A DNA stretch of 64,000 nucleotides from Nematostella vectensis (lineage: Eukaryota > Cnidaria > Anthozoa > Actiniaria > Edwardsiidae): NCBI RefSeq assembly GCF_932526225.1, contig NC_064046.1:11867719-11931718 (forward strand), read 5' to 3'. The notes beneath the pieces were generated by a model. That model had not been told where the DNA came from and did not search any database. It worked only from the letters and a program-made list of their open reading frames with translations. Position numbers and translations under genes: made by a program. This document shows positions 55,886 to 64,000 of this stretch, one piece after another (positions within the stretch are counted from its first letter, which is position 1; each line of letters starts with the position of its first letter).

Positions 55886-58800
55886 TTACTGCGTCCATTC
55901 TATTGGCACCCACATGGGCTGTGTTGCGACTCTGTTCAAGGCGTTCCGAAGCTGGTTGAAAGCGTTATCGAGGTCGTCGTTCACAATAGTCAGGTCGAAC
56001 ACGTGGCCATACTCCTGTTCCAGAACTTCTCCTGCTTTAATCATATCGTGAAGGTCTTCATCCTAGCAAGAAAAACAAATCATGTTTTTATTTGTTGTCT
56101 TATTGCTTTTATCGGCTTGACCCAGTGCGACAGCACTATTACGTACGAGTTTACGAGAAAGACCTAGTACGTCGAGTGATGTGAAGAGGGGTGAGTGGAG
56201 GCTAGCATTCTTCCAGATCTAACGTCGTTAGTCGTTAATTCAGGGACGTATAGCAAATAAGGTGTGTGGCGCCTCCCTCCCCCCCCCCCCCCCATAGATC
56301 CCAGGGACCCCCCCACCCCCACCCTTAGATCCCTGGGACGGATATCCAGTTTGTCTTTTTGTGTGTGTGCGTATATACGTTAGTATGCGCATGTAAGAGG
56401 GTGAATGAGTCATGCCCCGTGTGTGACAGGCGTTGTCTATTTCTATAACTATCGCATCCCATTGCGCCTATCCGACTTGTTCTTGACAGTGAACCCTGCC
56501 TCATTCCTTAGAATAACCCACTCTTTAGCGCCTATCCGACTTATCTTTGAGCGTTACACGTGTTAACAAAGCTTTGTCTACCCTCAGACCTTAAAATATC
56601 GCATTCTTTTGCGCCTATCTGACTTGTTAGGTACCATGGTGGCTGGTGAAACGGAGCATTTATCTGCCCTCATACCTTGAAATATCGCATCTCTTTGCTT
56701 CTATCCGACTTTTTCTTGACCGTGACTCGTGTAAACGAAGCTTTTTTTTTTAATCTCAAACCTTAAAATTGCCCATCCTTTAAGGCTATCCGACCTTTCT
56801 TGACCGTGACTCGTGTAAACGAAGCCTTTTTTTTTACTCTCAAACCTTAAAATTACCCATTCTTTAAGGCTATCCGACCTTTCTTGACCGTTACACGTGT
56901 AAACGAAGCTTTTTTTTTTACTCTCAAACCTTAAAATTACCCATCCTTTAAGGCTATCCGACCTTTCTTGACCGTTACACGTGTAAACGAAGCTTTTCTT
57001 CCCTCATACCTTGCAATACTGCATTTGACTCTGCCCCTAACCGACATATTCGTGACCATACCTTGAAATATCGCATCCCTTTGCGCCTATCCGATTTATT
57101 CTTGACAGTGACTCGTGTACTGCGGAGTGTTTCTAGTGAAGGTGGCTTGATATACACAAAGTATGGCTTGTATTCCTTGCGACGTAAAATCTTGGCCGCC
57201 TGTCAATAAAACAGTTCACAACAGCTACTCATAATAGTTATGTAAAGAGAGATCTCGAACGTTGGGAGGGCCGGCACAACATCATATCTATAAAGCAATC
57301 ACAGCCAAATTCGTTGTTGCGTGACCTCGAGAATCCAAAATCCTTGTCTCGTTTGGGAATAGCGCGTAGTCAGACACAAGCTTTGGGGGCGGTTTGTCTG
57401 GTTTTGATTGTTTGGTTTGATTGACTACGCGCTATTACCAAACGAAGAAAGGAATTTTCGATTCTGGCAGGTCGCGCAGCAGCGAATTTGGCTATAACAA
57501 TTTTCAAACACATTCTCATTTTTCCTTAATTTTATCTCAGTGCTACCGCTGCTGCGGGGATTCTGGAAGGTTGCGCAACAACGAATTTGGCTATAAAGGA
57601 TTAGAAAAAGTCGTCTGGTTTTGATGTTTGGTTTGATTGACTATGCGCTATTCCCAAACAAAGAAAGGAATTTTCGATTCTGGGAGGTCGCGCAACAACG
57701 AATTTGGCAATAAGCCTTAGACATTCCGAGATAAAACAAGGAATTTAGGATTATTCCGAGAATAGAACACCACAAGCTTTGGGTTATTTTGAGAATAAAA
57801 CACGGGCTGTATGACTATTTCAAGAACAAACATGGGCTGTATAATTTATTGAATGGCCACGAGCACTAGAGTTATTCCGAGAATAGAACACGGGCTGTAG
57901 GATTATTTCGAGAATAGAACACGGGCTGTAGGATTATTCCGAGAATAGATTACGGGCTGTAGGATTATTCCGAGAATATAACATGGGATGTAGGATTATT
58001 CCGAGAATAGAACACGGGCTGTAGGATTATTTCGAGAATAGAACACGGGCTGTAGGATTATTCCGAGAATAGAACACGGGCTGTAGGATTATTTCGAGAA
58101 TAGAACACGGGCTGTAGGATTATTCCGAAAATAGATCACGGGCTGTAGGATTATTCCGAGAATATAACATGGGATGTAGGATTATTCCGAGAATAGATCA
58201 CGGGCTGTAGGATTATTCCGAGAATATAACATGGGATGTAGGATAATTCCGACAATAGATCACGGGCTGTAGGATTATTCCGAGAATAGATCACGGGCTG
58301 TAGGATTATTCCGAGAATGGATCACGGGCTGTAGGATTATTCCGAGAATAGATCACGGGCTGTAGGATTATTCCGAGAATTAAACACGGGCTGTGGGATT
58401 ATTCCGAGAATAGATCACGGGCTGTAGGATTATTCCGAGAATTAAACACGGGCTGTGGGATTATTCCGAGAATAGATCACGGGCTGTAGGATTATTCCGG
58501 AAATAGATCACGGGCTGTAGGATTATTCCGAGAATTAAACACGGGCTGTGGGATTATTCCGAGAATTAATCACCGGCTGTAAGATTATTTCGAGAATAGA
58601 ATACTAGCTGTATGACTTCTAAAATGGACCACAGGCTCTAGGATTTTGAGAGTAAAGCACGAGAAGGTGGATCTCCAGAATGAAGATAGGGCGTCTCGTG
58701 AACAGGCAACAGGAATCACCCATTTCTAACTATCTCCCCCATCACTTCTACTACATCCTTCGTACCTTGGGTTGAACTTTTAGGATGCACATCTTTCCAG

Positions 58801-60638
58801 TGCGAATTACTCTTTTGATAGAGTCTACTGACGTCCCGTACAGGCACTTTCGGAACTCGCCGTACTCGATGAACTTGCTATTTTGTGCGTAGTTTTCCAT
58901 GGTAGTGCGTGACACGAAGTAATACTCTCGACCGTTTGCCTCGTATGGACGCATCCTCCGAGAGGTATCTGTAAGGGTCAAACAAAAATACTTAAGAGCT
59001 GTCGGTCCGACTTGCGTTACGCGTGGTTCCGTAGACTTTGAAACCATGTGCAAATGATATGTTCATCTCAGAAGTGAATAAAATCCTCTTGAAGCACGGT
59101 GAATCTCAACCCATCCCACACCTAAAACGGCTCAATTCAATTTCTCAAGTATCAGATAATACAGGGAAAGTTGTATTTTCAAATCAAAAAACAAAACAAC
59201 ATCGCAAACAAGTCAAACCGTTTCATAAACGATGGGAAAATACCGATTTATTGTATTCTTACGCGGTACGGCCGTTGTATATAGCTCGTTGTCACAAGCA
59301 AGCAGTCTTTTCTTCAATTCATTCCTCCCTACTCCTGGCGGCCCTTGAAAAAAAACGTGTTGTCAGCTTGGATTTCTTTGAAAGCATGGGCAAAGTTAGA
59401 AACTGAAGAAACAGCAGTTGCTGATCTCGTACCAATCAATATTACCAGCCGGTGTTTATCGTTGACTGGAGAAAACATTGTCACTTCCTCATACGTTAGT
59501 GCTTTGTCGCCATCTGTGGACAGGTGGAGGCAATTGTTACTAGATCGTTACCTATCGTTGCAGTGGCGTGACATTTCGGGAGTGAGGTAACATGTGTTAT
59601 GTGACAATGCCTTTAAATATCATTGCTTATCGTGACAATGGCGTAACATGTCTTGGTGGTGCCGTCGTTAGTGCCGTGACATGTGTCGTGACAATGCAGT
59701 GACATATCGTGACAATTGCGTGACATGTCTTGATAATGCCGTCGTTAGTCACGTGACAGGTGTCGTGACAAGGCCGTGGAATATCAGAGCATATTGTGAC
59801 ATATATCGCTATATATTGGGACAATCGTGACATGCCGTGATGGTGTCATGGCATGTCTAGAATGCCGTGACATGTTCCATGACAATCCGTGACATCATGG
59901 CATATCGTAACAGTGTTGTGACCTCGGGTTGCATGCCCCCGGGTCTTCTTCAATACGAATTAAATTTCAGTCAAACTGTCCCCGAAATTTGTCTTAAGTT
60001 CCCCTACACCCACTTTGTAGGCCAGCTCCCAACGCCACAACCAGGTGACAGTATGTTGTGATGTGACGTGAATGAACACCCACTTTGTAGGCCAGCTCCC
60101 AACGCCACAACCAGGTGACAGTATGTTGTGATGTGACGTGAATGAACACCCACTTTGTAGGCCAGCTCCCAACGCCACAACCAGGTGACAGTATGTTGTG
60201 ATGTGACGTGAATGAACACCCACTTTGTAGGCCAGCTCCCAACGCCCCAACCAGGTGACAGTATGTTGTGATGTGACGTGAATGAACACCCACTTTGTAG
60301 GCCAGCTCCCAACGCCCCAACCAGGTGACAGTATGTTGTGATGTGACGTGAATGAACACCCACTTTGTAGGCCAGCTCCCAACGCCCCAACCAGGTGACA
60401 GTATGTTGTGATGTGACGTGAATGAACACCCACTTTGTAGGCCAGCTCCCAACGCCCCAACCAGGTGACAGTATGTTGTGATGTGACGTGAATGAACACC
60501 CACTTTGTAGGCCAGCTCCCAACGCCCCAACCAGGTGACAGTATGTTTTGATGTGACGTAAATGAATTAATCTTTGTACCTGTTTCATCCTTTTGAGCGT
60601 CCGATAATTTATGCTCTTTCTTTTTTCTCTTCCTCCAT
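55886..60638 (-). CDS. MPP7: MPP7-like MAGUK scaffold, C-terminal exons (hook and guanylate-kinase-like domain)
   Basis: The last six coding exons are 60580-60638, 59433-59513, 59263-59343, 58766-58968, 57062-57199 and 55886-56062. Phases match at every junction and give about 245 residues ending in WVPIEWTQ and TAA. MPP-family MAGUKs organise cell-junction and polarity complexes under the membrane. The first exon is a basic hook (WRKRKKKEHKLSDAQKDET). The next gives LTYEEVTMFSPVNDKHRLVI, and then GPPGVGRNELKKRLL, which lacks the Lys-Ser/Thr of a true P-loop, so the domain is a binding module and not an active kinase. NMP-site-like blocks follow: YYFVSRTTMEN, KFIEYGEF, LYGTSVDSIK, YKPYFVYIKPPSLETLR and QEYGHVFDLTIVNDDL. 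The MPP7/MPP3 type is favoured by YEEV and RYFKDEDLHDMI. PDZ and SH3 exons lie beyond 60.6 kb or outside the window. Its introns are packed with tandem arrays. Confidence 0.93.
56440..57061 (-). pseudogene. About eight decayed tandem copies of the MPP7-like penultimate exon end
   Basis: Units of about 75-85 bp lie directly after exon 57062-57199 in gene orientation. Each carries a version of the exon's last ~50 coding bases. On the plus strand these read CCTTGAAATATCGCATC, TTTGCGCCTATCCGACTT, TTCTTGACAGTGACTCGTG. Copies at about 56450, 56584 and 56672 keep the exon end next to a donor-like GTATG or GTCTG. Copies at about 56752-56995 have drifted (CCTTAAAATTACCCATCC). Each copy also has GTAAACGAAGCTTTTTTTT. 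No acceptor is visible, so I do not call them exons. Confidence 0.8.
57301..57496. mobile_element. MITE with ACAGCCAAATTCGTTG ends
   Basis: ACAGCCAAATTCGTTGTTGCG opposes CGCAGCAGCGAATTTGGCTA. It has an inner pair AATAGCGCGTAGTCA and TGACTACGCGCTATT. It is related to the copy at 1718-1956. Partial copies of the right end follow near 57576-57600 and 57690-57712. It lies in the penultimate MPP7-like intron. Confidence 0.75.
57715..58640 (+). repeat. ~31-bp minisatellite, about 28 copies
   Basis: The unit is built on GTAGGATTATTCCGAGAATA followed by GATCACGGGCT. Variants have TTTCG, AGAACACGGGCT, TAACATGGGAT and AATTAAACAC, partly arranged in runs. It is within an MPP7-like intron, about 125 bp from exon 58766-58968. 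Confidence 0.93.
59580..59925 (+). repeat. Degenerate GTGACA-rich tandem array
   Basis: Short units based on CGTGACAATG and CGTGACATGTCTTG repeat with variable spacing. It lies in an MPP7-like intron, beginning about 65 bp upstream of the exon acceptor at 59513 in gene orientation. Confidence 0.7.
60007..60566. repeat. Eight-copy 70-bp satellite
   Basis: Units start at 60007 and every 70 bp (60077, 60147, up to 60497), nearly identical. The blocks are CACCCACTTTGTAGGCCAGC, TCCCAACGCC, AACCAGGTGACAGTATGTTG and TGATGTGACGTGAATG. The first three units read GCCACAACC, the next five GCCCCAACC. The last unit ends about 13 bp from the splice donor of the hook exon. Because 70 is not a multiple of three and no minus-strand frame contains a stop, long ORFs appear in all three minus frames. 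These are shadows. Confidence 0.97.
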
Positions 60639-61500
60639 CTGAAGTTTTTAACATGATTGACACCTATTTTAGATAAAAAAAATTTGATTATTTATATGGA
60701 AATCATTGTCATCAGAATTGTCATGATCATCGCGACCACCACCATCATGATCAGCATCAACAAAAACACCTTCAAAATAAATCCGCACACGAGCGAATAT
60801 TTTCTTACCACCGCTGCTATGTTTATGGTTTTCTGTTTCTGCGAACAGTCGATCAAATAGAAATCGCCTGAAGCAAAAAAAAAGTAAATTCTTTTAAACT
60901 TTTGCAGTGTTAATACATATCAATACTTGGGTGACCTTCAAACCCGCTCGGTCAATCTCTGGGAGGCCTGGGTCTAAGGGCTTTTCAATATTAGTGAGAT
61001 AAAAATTGGCCAAGCTGTCAGGTTTTTTTTTTTTTTTTTTACAAATTCTTGCCACGAGTCTCAAATTGACAGGAATCACCATTTTTCACCATATTTTCTG
61101 GAGATCAGGGAGCGGGAAAACTTTAGCTCTTATAAATATAGGCATCAATGACCATATAAGGCAATGCAAACGAAGGACACTATCCTTGGGGAATATGTTT
61201 GATATGAAATTACTGGAAGTATTACTTTTCTTGGAATTGCTTGCTCGGTACCAAGCCTATGGTGTTATTAACGTCGTCTTCCTTCCTTGCCTGAAATAAA
61301 CAAAAATCTGCTTATCATTTGAATTTTAAGGGAGGGGGGGGGGCTGGGAGGGGTTCTTAGTTAAAATTTACACTCCATTTTTCGGACTGGAACACAAGGT
61401 GCATTCACTCACTCGCTCGCTCGCTCACTCACTCACTCATTTATTTATTTATTTATTTATTAGCTTCCACCATATGTGCGGAACACACAACGGCGGGGCC
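60639..61500. other. Interval between the hook exon and the second LINE
   Basis: It contains the dispersed repeat at 60898-61206, a poly-T run (61023-61040), a poly-G tract (61333-61343) and short (CACTCGCT)n and (TTTA)n repeats (61405-61462). The upstream MPP7-like exons are not recognised here. Confidence 0.5.
60898..61206 (+). repeat. Dispersed repeat pair, copy 2 (inverse of 20840-21140)
   Basis: Contains CGAGTCTCAAATTGACAGG, CACCATATTTTCTGGAGATC, GGCATCAATGACCATATAAG and TGGGGAATATGTTTGATATG. The peptide frame FHHIFWRSGSGKTLALI is open, as in copy 1. A 19-T run interrupts it. Confidence 0.75.
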
Positions 61501-61850
61501 CCAAATTAAGTGTGCCAGTTTTATTTGCACTTAGTTTACAGCACTAGTAATGTTAAGTTCAAACTTAGAATCGAGAGGGTACGCATCTGAGGTTCAAAGG
61601 GTTCTAACCCTTAATGCGCAGGCGCCAGTAATGACGGCCATACGGATTCTCGCTCTGTACATTTTGGTAAATCTTTTGGTTTCTTGCCTGTGCTATCAAC
61701 TCCATAATCCATCTACGTCATCTGGATTACCTCTACCATCATCGGGAGCAATTGTTTTCTGTTTACGGCGCGCGATTCAACCTTCCCGCTGACGGATTGC
61801 CGACTCAGGAGTTTTTAACTCCCGGCTACCTACCACCAAGTCGTGCAAAC

Positions 61851-63491
61851 ATGGAATGTCTGTCACTAGCTATTCCTGGCCACAATCCTCCGATCGATAT
61901 CACTGTGTTTAATGATGTCAGGTTGAACCCCGGTCCTCGAGTAACCAACAGCCAGACGGATCAGGCCCTCGTGTGCGAGATTGATAATCGATCCCCATCT
62001 ACAAGGGAAATCAACCCGCCATATTCAACCGTTGATTTGCATAATCGCGAAGAGCTCGTTTGTCCCATTATTCAATACTCAAGACGCCAACTGTATTCAC
62101 TACGGCACCAGCGGTGTCCTTCGAATTCTGGGAATGAATTCTTCGCTAAGACCAAGCAGCTTGGAATTTTTAAATACAGAGGAAAACGATCTGGTAAGAA
62201 AGACAGGAACAGTTTATTACGAAGCTCAAAGAATCTCGCTGACCACGATAATTTACATACTGGCGTTACTACGACTACACGTTCGGCCGTACCCCAAGGG
62301 AACAGCTCCGGGACTACTCGCGCGGCTCAAATCCCGTCGGTGATGGTTTGTAACACCCGTTCTCTCGCTCAAAAAATCGACGAGCTCGAGAGTGTCTGCT
62401 CGCTGAACTCTGCTGACTCCGTCTGCGTTACCGAGACCTGGCTTCATGAGCAAATCCCAGACTCAGCAGTGCAGATGAGAGACTGTGTGTTGTTTCGCAA
62501 AGACCGCCCATCCCACAATGGTGGAGTCGCTGCGTACGTGAGATGCACCATCCCTTGTAAGAGACTGCCTGAGCTTGAGCTCTCTGGAGGCATTACCGAG
62601 ACCCTGTGGCTCCAGATGAGACCTAGACGACTCCCTAGACCCGTCTCGCTCATGGTACTAGCTGTAATTTACCATCCGCCACGGGCTACTGCTGAGGATA
62701 ATGAAGTCCTGTACAGACACATCCAGTCCTCAGTCGACACCCTATTGACATCCCACCCGGACTGCTTAATAGCGGTTACAGGGGACTTCAACCCAACCTC
62801 TACTCGCCTCTCAGCAGCTACTATTCGCCGTAAATGTGGCTTGACGCAAACCATCAAAGTCTTAACCCGGGATTCTGGTACTTTGGATTGGTTCCTGACA
62901 AATAGCCCGAAACGCTGGTCCTCTCCCCTCCAACTGCCCAAGATCAGCAACAGTGACCACTTTACTGTTATGATCCATCCAGCCACGCCCGCTGTGAAAC
63001 CCGCAAAGTGTGCTGTCACTCTGCGCGATACCAGGGACAGTGTGATAGGAGGGTTTGGCCGCTGGCTAACGTCATACTCGTGGATGTCGTTGTACTCAAT
63101 GTCATCTTGCAAAGAGAAGTGGGAGTTTTTCTCCCAAGTAATGTCGGCAGGAATAGACTACTTTCTACCCCTAAAGTCTGTCAGACTGCACAACACCGAC
63201 AAGCCGTGGATTACTCCTCGAATCAAGACCCTTATATCTAGAAGGCAGTCCGCGCTCGCCGCGCACGGAAAGGATCCGCACGAGTTTCACAGTTGGCGCA
63301 ACCAAGTCCAGACCGCTATCAAGAACAGCAAGCGCACCTATTACAACTCTAAAGTCAAGGGCCTCAAGGAAACTCGTGCTGACAAGTGGTGGTCGAACGT
63401 CAAAAGTCTCTCAGGATCATCCACCAGTCGTGACCAGTGGTACTGTCAACTGATCGATAGATCCAACATCACGCCCACTCTTGATCTCTGA
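61851..63491 (+). CDS. LINE ORF: N-terminal region and APE endonuclease
   Basis: 546 codons from the first in-frame ATG; the frame is also open upstream to 61752 without ATG. Residues 22-29 read DVRLNPGP, close to the 2A consensus but with Arg for the usual Glu. The endonuclease starts at about residue 165 with VMVCNTRSLAQKIDELE, then TETWLHEQIPDS, VTGDFNP and SNSDHFTV. These carry the Asn, Glu, Asp/Asn and Asp-His catalytic residues of APE-type nucleases, so this part looks intact. It nicks target DNA to prime reverse transcription. It ends at a TGA just before the RT. Confidence 0.88.
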   Translation: MECLSLAIPGHNPPIDITVFNDVRLNPGPRVTNSQTDQALVCEIDNRSPSTREINPPYSTVDLHNREELVCPIIQYSRRQLYSLRHQRCPSNSGNEFFAKTKQLGIFKYRGKRSGKKDRNSLLRSSKNLADHDNLHTGVTTTTRSAVPQGNSSGTTRAAQIPSVMVCNTRSLAQKIDELESVCSLNSADSVCVTETWLHEQIPDSAVQMRDCVLFRKDRPSHNGGVAAYVRCTIPCKRLPELELSGGITETLWLQMRPRRLPRPVSLMVLAVIYHPPRATAEDNEVLYRHIQSSVDTLLTSHPDCLIAVTGDFNPTSTRLSAATIRRKCGLTQTIKVLTRDSGTLDWFLTNSPKRWSSPLQLPKISNSDHFTVMIHPATPAVKPAKCAVTLRDTRDSVIGGFGRWLTSYSWMSLYSMSSCKEKWEFFSQVMSAGIDYFLPLKSVRLHNTDKPWITPRIKTLISRRQSALAAHGKDPHEFHSWRNQVQTAIKNSKRTYYNSKVKGLKETRADKWWSNVKSLSGSSTSRDQWYCQLIDRSNITPTLDL

Positions 63492-63493
63492 AA

Positions 63494-64000
63494 ATCAACC
63501 AGTTCTTTGTCGGACTGACGTCTGATTTCTCCCCTCTAACTCCAGCTGATGTTAGTAGTATCCAAGTACAGGAAATCCCAGACAGCTATTTAATCTCCCC
63601 AAGGGAAGCCGGCCTCGCCCTGCGCGCCATCCAGGTTAAAAAAGCCCCTGGTCCAGACGCTACTCCAAACGTCATATGGAAACTTTTCTCGTTTGAGCTG
63701 GCGCCGGTAGTTGCTGATATTTACAACTCCTCACTGCGTGACGGCTTCATTCCACCAATACTTAAGCGCGCTGCTACGTGTCCGATCCCAAAACAGCGGC
63801 CCTCCAGTACGGTGGAAAACGATATTAGGCCTATTGCGCTGACGTGCCAAGTAGCCAAGGTGATGGAGGGTTTTACCCTCAGCAGGATTCTTCCCCCTAT
63901 TATGCGCAAGCTCGACCGCAACCAGTTTGCAGCCAGTGGGAAATCTACAACAGATGCACTTGTTTATTTATTGCACATCCTGCTTTATAACCTGGATCGT
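63494..64000 (+). CDS. LINE reverse transcriptase, N-terminal part, other frame
   Basis: The frame is open from 63494 to the window end. It starts INQFFVGLTSDFSPLTPADV and has KKAPGPDATPNVIWKL, then RPIALTCQVAKVMEGF and QFAASGKSTTDALVYLL, typical of RT motifs before the catalytic YADD-like box, which lies beyond the window. The frame differs from that of the endonuclease ORF, so one frameshift or a recoding event separates them. A decayed copy is the simpler explanation. Confidence 0.85.
   Translation, partial: MNQFFVGLTSDFSPLTPADVSSIQVQEIPDSYLISPREAGLALRAIQVKKAPGPDATPNVIWKLFSFELAPVVADIYNSSLRDGFIPPILKRAATCPIPKQRPSSTVENDIRPIALTCQVAKVMEGFTLSRILPPIMRKLDRNQFAASGKSTTDALVYLLHILLYNLDR

Larger units (their letters stand above)
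61500..64000 (+). mobile_element. Second APE-type LINE (CR1-like), cut by the window end
   Basis: It runs from about 61500 to the edge and contains an N-terminal region, an APE endonuclease and the start of an RT. The two LINEs differ in sequence and belong to different families. Some CR1-like LINEs are known to have N-terminal NPGP (2A-like) motifs, as here. A frameshift separates endonuclease and RT. Confidence 0.9.

Noticed and set aside
57715-58640. Possible CRISPR-like array
   Set aside because: Units are contiguous and vary by drift. There are no unique spacers and the context is an animal intron.
59960-60663. Three overlapping minus-strand ORFs of 178-219 codons
   Set aside because: They are produced by the 70-bp satellite, which has no stop in any minus frame. 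They share no known domain and only repeat the same sequence in rotating frames.
60809-60867. Candidate extra MPP7-like exon (-), with a good acceptor tract and GTAAGA donor
   Set aside because: None of its three frames joins the hook exon without creating a stop in it or in the next exon, and the peptide does not resemble an SH3 or hook segment.
61006-61299. SGSGKT in a 97-codon ORF read as a P-loop NTPase
   Set aside because: The motif lies in a dispersed repeat with no further Walker B or fold evidence. It is reported only as an open frame of unknown origin.

Overview
The window is animal nuclear DNA. It has intron-rich genes with consensus GT/AG junctions, a radial-spoke protein of motile cilia, a Mu-class glutathione transferase, a MAGUK scaffold and a rhodopsin-family GPCR. 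It also has many short inverted-repeat transposons, APE-type LINE fragments and very long poly(dG:dC) tracts. The mixture of vertebrate-like gene structures and this repeat landscape suggests an invertebrate such as an anthozoan cnidarian (sea anemone or coral). That is an inference; nothing in the sequence proves the species.

Seven host genes could be assembled. (1) 827-4155 (+): the last four coding exons of a POGLUT2/3 (KDELC) protein O-glucosyltransferase, ending in KDEL. (2) 5572-10274 (-): a complete SNX16-like sorting nexin, convergent with (1). (3) 15247-23101 (+): a complete ten-exon Mu-class GST of 218 residues. (4) 23985-30653 (-): a complete twelve-exon radial spoke head protein (RSPH4A/6A, 514 residues), convergent with (3). 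(5) 31709-32419 (+): an intronless short-chain dehydrogenase, divergent from (4). (6) 45775-46884 (-): an intronless amine-receptor-like GPCR of 369 residues. (7) 55886-60638 (-): the last six coding exons of an MPP7-like MAGUK. For genes 1-4 and 7 the exon phases were checked by hand and join without a frameshift.

Between the genes there is mostly mobile DNA. 11.1-13.96 kb holds a broken LINE that carries two nested DNA elements: one with 16-bp TIRs and a 7-bp target duplication, and one flanked by TTAA. 61.5-64.0 kb holds a second LINE with an APE endonuclease and the start of its reverse transcriptase, cut by the window edge. MITE-like elements lie in the introns of POGLUT, GST, RSPH and MPP7. 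Two long stretches (32.4-45.8 kb and 46.9-55.7 kb) hold no gene I recognise.

The most unusual region is 55.6-60.6 kb. The final two coding exons of the MPP7-like gene are each followed by tandem, decayed copies of their own 3' halves. The same gene carries a 31-bp minisatellite, a GTGACA-rich array and an eight-copy 70-bp satellite that begins 13 bp from a splice donor. Other tandem arrays are a 51-bp array with alternating subtypes (38.99-39.58 kb) and three 196-bp units (42.45-43.04 kb).
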